Positions 1-8,890 are shown, numbered from the stretch's first letter. The stretch: DNA of 9,228 nt from Pseudomonadota bacterium (GCA_023453655.1 JAEXTE010000084.1:1-9228), one strand, 5' to 3'. Notes: generated by a model from the letters alone, not told the origin. Numbers and translations: made by a program.

Positions 1-30
1 GCACCGCACCGCACCGGACCGGACCGGACC
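1..30. repeat. Pentanucleotide tandem repeat (GCACC x3, GGACC x3)
   Basis: The window opens with three copies of GCACC followed directly by three copies of GGACC, a 5-bp-period array in which the second base switches from C to G halfway. The array may extend left of the window, so its full length is unknown. It lies outside any gene I can support and no function is visible. Arrays of this kind arise by slipped-strand replication and can vary in copy number. Confidence 0.75.
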
Positions 31-70
31 GCCAACGCCAGCGCCGCCGCAACGCGCATGCTGGACCGCT

Positions 71-107
71 CCCTCCCCCGCTTGCGGGGGAGGGCCGGGG
101 TGGGGGC
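71..107. repeat. REP-like extragenic palindrome
   Basis: Positions 71-80 and 85-94 form a perfect 10-bp inverted repeat (CCCTCCCCCG / CGGGGGAGGG) around the loop CTTG. A G-rich tail follows (GCCGGGGTGGGGGC, to about 107). The layout of a palindrome plus a conserved 'GGGCCGGGGTGGGGGC'-type tail matches a dispersed intergenic repeat common in xanthomonads and other high-GC proteobacteria; this resemblance is from memory, not a search. There is no T-tract, so intrinsic termination of an upstream gene is uncertain, but a transcript through it would form a very stable stem-loop. Confidence 0.7.
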
Positions 108-137
108 CACCGCCGCCGCGTCCGCAACCGTCCGCGA

Positions 138-169
138 TACACTCCGGGGCGCACTCTGGGGAGGGTCGG
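138..169 (+). promoter_or_regulatory. Possible -10 box and ribosome binding site of crbS
   Basis: TACACT at 138-143 agrees with the sigma-70 -10 consensus at four of six positions and would place a transcript start near 150. No convincing -35 box lies 16-18 bp upstream, so the promoter call is weak. The ribosome site is clear: GGGGAGGG at 158-165, with GGAGG at 160-164, ends five bases before the ATG at 170. This strong Shine-Dalgarno sequence is what fixes the crbS start. Confidence 0.4.
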
Positions 170-3100
170 ATGCTGCCGGGCTGGGTCCTGCTGCTGGTGT
201 CGGTCGCCTACGCCGCGCTGCTGTTCGCGGTCGCGTGGATCGGCGACCGCTATCCGCTGTATCCACAGCGCCCCTGGCTGCGCCCGCTGGTCTACAGCCT
301 GGCGCTGGCGGTGTACTGCTCGTCCTGGACCTTCTACGGCGCCGTGGGCACCGCGGTGCGGTCGGGCATCGGCTATGTGCCGATCTACCTGGGCCCGATG
401 CTGTTGCTGCTGTTCGGCTGGCGCATCCTCGAGCGCATGGCCAAGGTGGCGCAGAGCCAGAACACGGTCTCGATCGCCGACTTCATCGCCTCGCGCTTCG
501 GCCGTTCGCAGCCGCTGGCGGCCCTGGTTGCCACCATCGCGCTGATCGCCGCGGTGCCGTACCTCGCGCTGCAGTACAAGGCGGTGGCCATCAGCCTGGT
601 GGTGCTGGCCGGGCAGGACCCCAACGGCCCGGCGCTGGGCGATCCGGCGCTGTACGTGGCGGCGCTGATGGCGCTGTTCGCGATCCTGTTCGGCACCCGC
701 CAGGTCGATGCCACCGAGCACCGCCCCGGCATGATGCTGGCGGTCGCGCTCGAATCGCTGGTCAAGCTGGTGGCGCTGGTCGCCGTGGGCATGTTCGCCA
801 CGGGCTGGCTCGGCGCACGCGACGTCGACTACGTGGCCGCCACCCGGGCCCTGGTCGACGTGGCGCCGCCGGTCGGCTTCGCCGCGCAGTGCCTGCTCGC
901 CTTTGCCGCGATCTTCTGCCTGCCGCGGCAGTTCCACGTGGCCATCGTCGAATGCGGCAACGTCGCCGACATCCGTCGCGCCCGCTGGATGTTCGGCGCC
1001 TACCTGGTGGTGGTCACGCTGATGGTGGTGCCGATCGCCAGCGCCGGCATGGTGCTGTTTGGCAATTCGCCGCACGTGGCGCCCGACAGCTTCGTGCTGG
1101 CGCTGCCGCTGGCCGAGCAGCGCGACACGCTGGCGCTGCTGGCCTACGTGGGCGGCTTTTCCGCCGCCACCGGCATGGTGATCGTGGCCAGCGTGGCGCT
1201 GGCGACCATGGTCAGCAACGACCTGGTGATGCCGCTGCTGCTGCGCCGCGGCTGGGCCGAGCGCCACGGCGGCGACGTCGCCGCGACCGTGCTGTGGATC
1301 CGCCGCATCGCCATCGTCTGCATCGCCGGCCTGGCCTGGGGCTACTACCGCGCCAGCGGCAGCGACGCCTCGCTGGCCTCGTTCGGCCTGATGTCCTTTG
1401 CCGCGGTGGCGCAGTTCGCGCCCGCGCTGATCGGAGGGCTGTACTGGCACGGCGCCAGCCGCCGCGGCGCCGAAGTGGGCCTGCTGGTCGGGTTCGGCGT
1501 GTGGCTGTACACGCTGCTGCTGCCCACGCTCACCGACGCCGGCTGGTTCGACCCGGCCTGGGTGCGCGACGGCCCCTTCGGCATCCACTGGCTCCGTCCC
1601 CGCCAGCTGTTCGGCCTGTGGGGCTGGGACCCGCTCACCCACGGCACCTTCTGGTCGCTGCTGGGCAACATCGGCGCGCTGCTGCTGGTCTCGGCGCGCT
1701 GGCGACCCAATCTGGACGAACGCCTGCGCGCGGCCCCTTTCCTCGACCCCTACGCCGAGCGCAGCGCGCTGTCGGCCGGCGAATGGAAGGGCAACGTCAC
1801 CCTCGGCGACCTGCGCGTGCTCGCCGCCCGCATCGTCGGCGAGCGCACCGCGCAGCGCGCCTTCCAGCAGCGTGCCCGCGAACTGGGGCAGGAGCTGCAG
1901 CCGCACGCGCGCGCCGACCGCAACTGGGTCCAGTTCACCGAGCGCCTGCTGGCGGCCGCGGTCGGCGCGGCCTCGGCGCGCCTGGTGGTCACCAGCGTGC
2001 TCAAGGGCTCGGGCATGGAGGTGGGCGAGGTCGTGGCGGTGCTCGACGAGGCCGGCCAGGAGCTGCGCTTCAACCGCGAGATCCTGTCCAACACCCTGGA
2101 GAACATCGACCAGGGCGTGAGCGTGGTCGACGGCGACATGTGCCTGGTCGCCTGGAACCGCCGCTACCAGCAGCTGTTCGACTATCCCGACGGCATGCTC
2201 TACATCGGCCGCCCGGTCGCCGACCTGATCCGCTACAACGCCGAGCGCGGCGAACTCGGCCTGCTCGGGCCCGAGGAGATCGAGGCCGAGGTGGCCAAGC
2301 GCATCGAGTACATGCGCATGGGCTCGCCCCACGTGAGCGAGCGCGTGCGCGCCAGCGGACAGGTGCTGGAGCTGCGCGGCCAGCCGCTGCCGGGCGGCGG
2401 CTACGCCACCAGCTACAGCGACGTCACCGACTACAAGCGCGCCGAGCGCGAGCTGCGCGAGATCAACGAGCACCTCGAGCAGCGCGTGGCCGAACGCACG
2501 CGCGAGGCCGAGGATGCGCAGGAATCGCGCTCGCGCTTCCTCACCGCGGTCAGCCACGACGTGCTGCAGCCGCTCAATGCGGCGCGCCTGTTCACCTCGG
2601 CGCTGCGCGAAAGCACCGATCCGCAGGAACAGGCGCATCTGGCCGAACGCGTGGACACGGCCCTGCGCGCGGCCGAGGAACTGCTCGACGGCCTGCTCGA
2701 CGTCTCGCGCCTGGACGCCGGCAAGCTGGAGCCGGAGATCGTCGACTTCGACGCCGGCGCGCTGCTGCGCGAGCTGGCCGCGCAGTACGCGCCGATGGCC
2801 GCCGCGCGCTCGATCGCGATCCGGGTGTATGCGCCGGCCCTGCCGGTACGCAGCGACCGCCGCCTGCTGCGGCGCGTGTTGCAGAACTTCATCGCCAACG
2901 CCCTGCGCTATACGCCGCGGGGCCGGGTCGTGCTGGCGGCGCGTCCGCGCGGGGACGGCATCGCGCTGCAGGTCTGGGATTCGGGTCCGGGCATCCCCGA
3001 GCACCACATGCGCCAGATCTACCAGGAATTCCACCGTTACGAGCAGCCCTTCGACTGGGACGGCCGCGGCCTGGGCCTGGGCCTGTCGATCTGCCAGCGC

Positions 3101-3619
3101 ATCTCGCGCCTGCTCGGCCATGCGCTGGACGCGCGATCGGTGGTGGGCCGCGGCAGCATGTTCTCGATCCTGGTGCCGCGCGGGACGGCCCTGTCCGCGC
3201 AGGCCGGCACCGCGCCTCGCGTGCGCATCGACCAGGACCTGCACGGACTGACCGTGCTGTGCGTGGACAACGACCGCGACATCCTCTCGGGGATGGAGGC
3301 ACTGCTGTCGCGCTGGCAGGTGGCCACGGTGCTGGCCACGACCGTGGACGAAGCCCTGGCGAAGGTGGCCGGGCAGCCTCCCGACGTGCTGCTGGTGGAC
3401 TACCACCTGCACGACCGGCTGGACGGCCTCGATACGCTCGACGCGCTGCGCGCGGCGGCAGGCCGGGAGATTCCCGGCGCGCTGCTCACCGCCGACGGCA
3501 GCGACACGCTCAAGCAGGCAGCGCGCAGGCGCGGCTACCGGGTGCTGACCAAGCCGGTGCGTCCGGCTTCGCTGCGCGCCTTCCTCACCGCGCAGCGGCA
3601 GGTGGACGCGCGGGCCTGA
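170..3619 (+). CDS. crbS: SLC5-type transporter-fused hybrid histidine kinase (CrbS-like)
   Basis: A 1149-residue membrane sensor kinase. Residues 1 to about 515 form a sodium:solute symporter-like (SLC5) domain with roughly 12-13 hydrophobic segments. About 540-632 fits the STAC linker typical of CbrA/CrbS kinases. A PAS domain (about 636-750) and a charged coiled coil (about 752-785) follow. The HisKA box is SHDVLQPLN with phospho-acceptor His796. The ATPase domain shows N910, DSGPG at 937-941 and GRGLGLGL at 965-972. A C-terminal receiver (about 1026-1145) carries acidic D1033/D1035, phospho-acceptor D1077 and K1128, so it looks active. All catalytic residues are present. CrbS with CrbR activates acs in Vibrio and Pseudomonas; the adjacent crbR and acs genes support that assignment. 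CbrA-type sensors share the domain order, but the acs linkage favours CrbS. The start has a strong ribosome site. The ligand, and whether the symporter domain transports anything, cannot be read from sequence. Confidence 0.88.
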   Translation: MLPGWVLLLVSVAYAALLFAVAWIGDRYPLYPQRPWLRPLVYSLALAVYCSSWTFYGAVGTAVRSGIGYVPIYLGPMLLLLFGWRILERMAKVAQSQNTVSIADFIASRFGRSQPLAALVATIALIAAVPYLALQYKAVAISLVVLAGQDPNGPALGDPALYVAALMALFAILFGTRQVDATEHRPGMMLAVALESLVKLVALVAVGMFATGWLGARDVDYVAATRALVDVAPPVGFAAQCLLAFAAIFCLPRQFHVAIVECGNVADIRRARWMFGAYLVVVTLMVVPIASAGMVLFGNSPHVAPDSFVLALPLAEQRDTLALLAYVGGFSAATGMVIVASVALATMVSNDLVMPLLLRRGWAERHGGDVAATVLWIRRIAIVCIAGLAWGYYRASGSDASLASFGLMSFAAVAQFAPALIGGLYWHGASRRGAEVGLLVGFGVWLYTLLLPTLTDAGWFDPAWVRDGPFGIHWLRPRQLFGLWGWDPLTHGTFWSLLGNIGALLLVSARWRPNLDERLRAAPFLDPYAERSALSAGEWKGNVTLGDLRVLAARIVGERTAQRAFQQRARELGQELQPHARADRNWVQFTERLLAAAVGAASARLVVTSVLKGSGMEVGEVVAVLDEAGQELRFNREILSNTLENIDQGVSVVDGDMCLVAWNRRYQQLFDYPDGMLYIGRPVADLIRYNAERGELGLLGPEEIEAEVAKRIEYMRMGSPHVSERVRASGQVLELRGQPLPGGGYATSYSDVTDYKRAERELREINEHLEQRVAERTREAEDAQESRSRFLTAVSHDVLQPLNAARLFTSALRESTDPQEQAHLAERVDTALRAAEELLDGLLDVSRLDAGKLEPEIVDFDAGALLRELAAQYAPMAAARSIAIRVYAPALPVRSDRRLLRRVLQNFIANALRYTPRGRVVLAARPRGDGIALQVWDSGPGIPEHHMRQIYQEFHRYEQPFDWDGRGLGLGLSICQRISRLLGHALDARSVVGRGSMFSILVPRGTALSAQAGTAPRVRIDQDLHGLTVLCVDNDRDILSGMEALLSRWQVATVLATTVDEALAKVAGQPPDVLLVDYHLHDRLDGLDTLDALRAAAGREIPGALLTADGSDTLKQAARRRGYRVLTKPVRPASLRAFLTAQRQVDARA

Positions 3620-3639
3620 GCGGCGCTTCGCGCCAGCTC
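3618..3639. terminator. Stem-loop in the convergent crbS/crbR gap, possible bidirectional terminator
   Basis: GAGC-GGCGC, loop TTC, then GCGCC-(A)-GCTC forms a 9-bp stem interrupted by one bulged A at 3635. It spans the 18-bp gap between two convergent genes and touches both stop codons (crbS TGA 3617-3619; crbR TGA on the minus strand at 3640-3638). The position suits a shared terminator or 3'-end protector. Neither side has a T-tract, so efficient intrinsic termination is not assured. Confidence 0.45.
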
Positions 3640-4303
3640 AGTCCTCGTCGTCCAGGGGCACCACCTGCTCCGGGTCCACCGACAGGCGCCCGGCCATCAG
3701 CACCGCCTGGGTGCGGTTGGACGCGCCGAGCTTGCGCAGGATCGCGCTCATGTGCGCCTTGATCGTCGCTTCCGACACGCCCAGCTCGTAGCCGATCTGC
3801 TTGTTGAGCTTGCCCGAACCGAGCATCTGCAGCACCCGGAACTGCTGCGGCGTCAGCTCGCGGATGCGCGCGGCGATGTCGTGCTCGTCCTGCGCGGTCT
3901 GCGGCGCGGCGCCGGCGATGTCCGGCACGAAGCGGTCGCCATCGAGCACGCGCCGCAGCGCCGCACCCAGCGCCTCGGCGTTCGAGGACTTGGGAATGAA
4001 GCCCATCGCGCCATGATCGAGCGCGCGCCGGACCACGGCCGGCTCCTCGCGCGCGGACACCATCACCACCGGCAGCTGCGGGTGCAGCCCCCGCAGGTGG
4101 ACCAGGGCGCTGAAGCCCTGGGCGCCGGGCATGTTGAGGTCCAGCAGCAGCAGGTCCGCGTCCGGGTGGGCGTCGGCCATCGCGTACAGGCCGTCGGCGT
4201 TGTCGGCCTCGTGCAGTTCGGCACCGGGGATGTTGCGGCCCACCACGCCGCGCAGGGCCTCGCGGAACAGGGGGTGGTCGTCGGCAACCAGGATCGTCGT
4301 CAT
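3638..4303 (-). CDS. crbR: NarL/LuxR-family response regulator (CrbR-like)
   Basis: A 221-residue cytoplasmic DNA-binding response regulator. The N-terminal receiver (about 1-120) has the acidic pair D8/D9, phospho-acceptor D55 in LLLLDLNMPG, S83 and K105, a complete phosphorylation site. A short linker leads to a LuxR/GerE helix-turn-helix at about 149-205, with the family pattern LTPQQFRVL, NKQIGYELGVSEATIKAHM and a C-terminal helix. The acidic tail ends in PLDDED. It is the expected partner of the convergently encoded kinase. In Vibrio and Pseudomonas the homologous regulator activates acs, and here acs lies directly upstream on the same strand, 76 bp away. A shared acs-crbR transcript would therefore let the regulator amplify its own expression (inference). 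The start is ATG; its best ribosome site, AGGAGG (4322-4317), sits 13 bases upstream, longer than usual, within a hairpin loop. Confidence 0.9.
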   Translation of the reverse strand: MTTILVADDHPLFREALRGVVGRNIPGAELHEADNADGLYAMADAHPDADLLLLDLNMPGAQGFSALVHLRGLHPQLPVVMVSAREEPAVVRRALDHGAMGFIPKSSNAEALGAALRRVLDGDRFVPDIAGAAPQTAQDEHDIAARIRELTPQQFRVLQMLGSGKLNKQIGYELGVSEATIKAHMSAILRKLGASNRTQAVLMAGRLSVDPEQVVPLDDED

Positions 4304-4310
4304 CGGGGGA

Positions 4311-4329
4311 GTTCCGCCTCCTGCGGAAC
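4311..4329 (-). promoter_or_regulatory. Hairpin presenting the crbR ribosome site in its loop
   Basis: In the minus-strand transcript, GTTCCGC (4329-4323) and GCGGAAC (4317-4311) are perfect complements. They form a 7-bp stem around the five-base loop AGGAG. The loop is the core of the only good Shine-Dalgarno sequence upstream of the crbR ATG at 4303. The hairpin may set crbR translation relative to acs, or simply keep the ribosome site exposed. The structure is seen in sequence; the role is inferred. Confidence 0.5.
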
Positions 4330-4338
4330 GGAATGCTG

Positions 4339-4363
4339 CGGCGCCGGCAAGCGGCCGGCGCCG
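4339..4363 (-). terminator. GC-rich stem-loop just after acs (attenuator or mRNA stabiliser)
   Basis: CGGCGCCGGC (4339-4348) and GCCGGCGCCG (4354-4363) form a perfect 10-bp stem with the loop AAGCG on the plus strand. In the acs transcript it begins 16 bases past the stop codon, ahead of crbR. It has no U-tract on either strand, so it may be a partial (Rho-assisted) terminator, a 3'-end stabiliser for acs, or a means of lowering crbR relative to acs. The structure is certain; the function is inferred. Confidence 0.5.
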
Positions 4364-4379
4364 TTGTCGCGGCCGGGCG

Positions 4380-6323
<1,944 letters not shown>

Positions 6324-6348
6324 GGCGGCACACCCTCCGGAACGTGGC

Positions 6349-6384
6349 TGCGTCCAGTTTGCCGCATTGCCATGTGGCGCGGGT
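6349..6384 (-). promoter_or_regulatory. Tentative acs promoter
   Basis: On the minus strand, CAAACT (6361-6356) agrees with the -10 consensus at three of six positions and would give a start at A6349, leaving a 26-base leader with a good ribosome site. The hexamer 17 bp upstream (ACCCGC, 6384-6379) is a very poor -35, as expected of a promoter that depends on an activator. The degenerate half of the TAGACC repeat abuts this hexamer. Only the spacing and the need for a promoter here support the call. Confidence 0.3.
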
Positions 6385-6410
6385 TAGACCTTGGTTAGAC
6401 CTTGGTCTAT
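6382..6410. promoter_or_regulatory. TAGACC repeat/palindrome, candidate CrbR operator
   Basis: GGTTAGACCTT occurs twice in exact tandem (6382-6392 and 6393-6403) and is followed by GGTCTAT. The second copy plus the tail makes a perfect palindrome, TAGACC-TT-GGTCTA (6396-6409). The first copy makes an overlapping one (6385-6398) with one exact and one weak half, shifted by 11 bp, about one helical turn. With flanking bases the layout is 7-2-7, the spacing known for NarL-type regulators, the family CrbR belongs to. It sits between acs and the divergent DUF294 gene, so it could serve both. Assignment to CrbR is inference from position and geometry. Confidence 0.65.
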
Positions 6411-6445
6411 TCACCGCGCGACGCGCACGCCGCACAATGCGCGCA
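6410..6445 (+). promoter_or_regulatory. Sigma-70-like promoter for a leaderless DUF294-exonuclease transcript
   Basis: TTCACC (6410-6415, four of six matches to the -35 consensus) and CACAAT (6433-6438, four of six to the -10) are separated by exactly 17 bp. The expected start, seven bases after the -10, is A6445, the first base of the ATG. No purine-rich ribosome site precedes that ATG, consistent with a leaderless mRNA. The perfect TAGACC palindrome ends one base before the -35, centred at -42.5, the standard position for an activator that contacts polymerase at the -35. Confidence 0.5.
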
Positions 6446-8262
6446 TGGATCCCGTCCCCGGCCTGGACCTCGACCAGCCGCCGTTCGACCTGCTCGACGA
6501 GGCGGGGCGCCAGCGGCTGCAGGCCGGCGTGGACATCGGCTTCCATCCCGGCGGCACCACGCTGATCGAGGCGGGAAAGCCGTCGCCGCACGCCTACGTC
6601 ATCCTCAAGGGCCTGGTGCACGCCTTCGAGGTGGACGACCGCGGGCGCAGCGAGCGCTTCGCCGACTACGGCCCGGGCGACGTGATCGGCGCCTGGGCGG
6701 TGATGGCCGGGCGCGCGCGCCTGAGCTACCGCACCGAAGGCGACTGCCTGAGCCACCTGATCCCGGCGCCGCTGTTCCGCCAGCTGCTGGCGGACAACCC
6801 GCGCTTCGCCGCCTACTTCAACGAGGGCCTGGCGACCAAGGGCCGCCTGTCGGGTAGCGGCGACCGCCGCGAGACCGCCGAAGTGATGCTGGTGCGCGTG
6901 GGCGAGGCCGACCTGGCGCCGGCCGAGCGCGTGGATGCCACGGCCAGCATCGCGCAGGCCAGCGCCCGCCTGCGCGAGCGGCGGGTGGACTGCCTGATCG
7001 TCGACGATCCCGCGCACCCGGCGCCCGGCATCGTCACCCGCACCGACCTGCTCGAGGCGCTGACCCGCCAGCGGCTGTCGCTGGATGCGCCGATCGGCCC
7101 GCTGGCGAACCGCCCGCTGGCCAGCATCGGCACCGGCGAGGTGCTGTTCCAGGCGCTGATCGACATGACCGAGCGCCAGATCGAACGCGTGGTGGTCACC
7201 GAGGGCGACCGCATCGCCGGCACCCTCGGCATGGCCGAGGTGCTGGCGCACTTCGCCAGTCATTCCCACCTGATCAGCCTGCGCCTGGCGCGCGCGCGCG
7301 ACATCGATGCGATCGCCGAGGCGGCCGCCGGCATGACCCGGCTGCTGCGCAGCCTCAACGTCCACGGCGCGCGCATTCCCTACATGATGGAGCTGGTCAG
7401 CGCGCTCAACAGCCTGGTCATGGGGCGGGTTTTCGAACTGATGGTGCCCGCGGAGCTGCGCGACGGCATCTGCCTGCTGGTGATGGGTAGCGAGGGCCGC
7501 CGCGAACAGCTGCTCAAGACCGATCAGGACAACGCGCTGGTCCTGGCCGACGGGTTCGACTGGCCCGGCCTGCCCGATGCCATGGACCGCTTCAGCCAGG
7601 CACTGGGCCAGGTCGGCTATCCACCCTGCCCCGGCCGGGTGATGGTCGACAACCCGCACTGGCGGATGACCGAAGCCGGCTGGCGCGATCGCATCGGCCA
7701 GTGGAGACAGGTGCATGGCGGCCAGGGCGCGCTCGATCTGTCGATCGCGCTCGACGCGCGCCCGGTGGCCGGCAATGCCGCGCTGTTCGCGCCGGTCAAG
7801 GATACGCTGATGGCGCTCGGGAACGACGAGATCCTGCTCCACCACCTGGCCGGCGCAACGCTGGAGTTCGCCACGCCGCTGACCTTCTTCGGCCGCGTGC
7901 GGAGCGACGGCGACGGGACCGACATCAAGAAGGGCGGGATCTTCCCGGTCGTGCACGGGCTGCGCTGCCTCGCGCTGCGGCGCGGGGTCCGCGCCACCAG
8001 CAGCCGCGAGCGCTGCGCCGCACTGGTCGAATGCGGCGAGCTGTCGCCATCGCTCGGGCGCGACCTGCCGCAGGCGCTCAACGTGTTCCAGCACATGCGC
8101 CTGGATGCGCAGTTCGCGGCGATGGACGGCATGCGGCCGCCCGGCAACCACATCGATCCGGCGCGGCTGCGGCGGCTGGACCGCGAGCTGATGCGCGACG
8201 CACTGCACGTGGTCAAGGATTTCCGCGCGCACGTGCGCCAGAGCTTCCACCTGCGCGACTAG
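6445..8262 (+). CDS. cNMP-binding / CBS-pair / DUF294 nucleotidyltransferase-like protein
   Basis: A 605-residue soluble protein with four modules. Residues about 20-130 form a cyclic-nucleotide-binding (Crp-type effector) fold. A tandem CBS pair, which usually senses adenine nucleotides, covers about 148-272. A DUF294 domain related to the GlnD nucleotidyltransferase follows, with GSEGRRE at 348-354 and D360-Q-D362 in TDQDNAL, the residues expected to hold metal. A DUF294 C-terminal helical domain (about 465-600) ends it. The transferase motifs look intact, but substrate and target are unknown. Relatives are repeatedly found beside acetate uptake or acs genes and a DEDDh exonuclease, suggesting a role in nucleotide-sensed control of acetate use (inference). 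I start it at ATG 6445 rather than at an in-frame TTG at 6391, which lies inside the operator. No ribosome site is visible, so initiation may be leaderless. Confidence 0.88.
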   Translation: MDPVPGLDLDQPPFDLLDEAGRQRLQAGVDIGFHPGGTTLIEAGKPSPHAYVILKGLVHAFEVDDRGRSERFADYGPGDVIGAWAVMAGRARLSYRTEGDCLSHLIPAPLFRQLLADNPRFAAYFNEGLATKGRLSGSGDRRETAEVMLVRVGEADLAPAERVDATASIAQASARLRERRVDCLIVDDPAHPAPGIVTRTDLLEALTRQRLSLDAPIGPLANRPLASIGTGEVLFQALIDMTERQIERVVVTEGDRIAGTLGMAEVLAHFASHSHLISLRLARARDIDAIAEAAAGMTRLLRSLNVHGARIPYMMELVSALNSLVMGRVFELMVPAELRDGICLLVMGSEGRREQLLKTDQDNALVLADGFDWPGLPDAMDRFSQALGQVGYPPCPGRVMVDNPHWRMTEAGWRDRIGQWRQVHGGQGALDLSIALDARPVAGNAALFAPVKDTLMALGNDEILLHHLAGATLEFATPLTFFGRVRSDGDGTDIKKGGIFPVVHGLRCLALRRGVRATSSRERCAALVECGELSPSLGRDLPQALNVFQHMRLDAQFAAMDGMRPPGNHIDPARLRRLDRELMRDALHVVKDFRAHVRQSFHLRD

Positions 8263-8263
8263 G

Positions 8264-8890
8264 ATGCGATCGCTGCGGCGCTGGTGGCGGAGACGGACGA
8301 TCGGCGACGGCGAATGGGCCGGCCTGCTGCAGCCGGCGCCGCCGGGCGAATGGGTGAGCCTGGACCTGGAGACCACCGGGCTCGACCCGAAGGTCGATCA
8401 CATCCTCAGCCTCGCCGCGGTTCCCGTGCGCGACGGCCGGGTGCTCACTTCGGAGCGCTTCGAACGGCGGATCCGCGCCGAGCGCGAGTTCGGCATCGAT
8501 TCCATCCGCCACCACCGCATCACGCCGGAGGAAGCGGCCTCGGGCGTCGCGGTGACCACGGCGGTGCGCGAATTCCTGCACTGGCTGCAGGGCCGCACCC
8601 TGCTCGGCTACCACCTGGGCTTCGACCTGGCGATGCTGTCGCCGCACGTGCGTGCGCTCACCGGCTTCGGCCTGCCCAATCCACGCGTCGACCTGGCCGA
8701 CGCCTTCGCCGCGCGCGCGAGGCGCGCCAACCCCGCCGCGCCTCCGAACCTCGATTTCCAGCACATCGCCGACACGCTCGGCGTGCCCGTGCTCGGTCGC
8801 CACAGCGCGCTGGGAGACGCGGCCACGGTGGGCCTGTGCTGGCTGGCGCTGCAGTCGCAGCGGCGTGGCGCGGTGGAACGGAGACCATAG
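8264..8890 (+). CDS. DEDDh 3'-5' exonuclease (DnaQ/Pol III epsilon-like)
   Basis: A 208-residue soluble exonuclease of the RNase T/DnaQ superfamily. All catalytic residues are visible: D34 and E36 in SLDLETTG, D121 in GYHLGFDLAML, and H180 and D185 in RHSALGDAATVG. This gives the DEDDh pattern for two-metal hydrolysis of DNA or RNA from the 3' end. The N-terminus is very basic and aromatic (RRWWRRR at 6-11), perhaps for nucleic-acid contact. It is a stand-alone relative, not the replicative epsilon subunit: it is not next to rnhA, and it is tied to the DUF294 gene. The start follows that gene's stop after one base (TAG-G-ATG), so translation is probably coupled, and no independent ribosome site is evident. 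The substrate is unknown; oligoribonucleotides or a signalling nucleotide are as plausible as DNA. Confidence 0.88.
   Translation: MRSLRRWWRRRTIGDGEWAGLLQPAPPGEWVSLDLETTGLDPKVDHILSLAAVPVRDGRVLTSERFERRIRAEREFGIDSIRHHRITPEEAASGVAVTTAVREFLHWLQGRTLLGYHLGFDLAMLSPHVRALTGFGLPNPRVDLADAFAARARRANPAAPPNLDFQHIADTLGVPVLGRHSALGDAATVGLCWLALQSQRRGAVERRP

Noticed and set aside
289..294. Another GGTCTA half-site inside crbS
   Set aside because: It is a lone half-site with no inverted partner and is explained by Val-Tyr codons in the membrane domain.
58..3762. A 1234-codon open frame overlapping crbS in another frame on the plus strand
   Set aside because: Its product is an Arg/Ala/Gly-rich low-complexity string with no domain, while the overlapping crbS frame shows complete transporter, kinase and receiver motifs. 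High GC removes stop codons from shadow frames.
6355..6380. A sigma-54 (-24/-12) promoter for acs
   Set aside because: TGGCA-like bases occur on the minus strand, but no GC doublet sits at the required spacing, and NarL-type activators usually work with sigma-70.
6391..6444. An upstream TTG start extending the DUF294 protein by 18 residues
   Set aside because: It lies within the palindromic operator and the predicted promoter, lacks a ribosome site, and the added residues match nothing in the domain.
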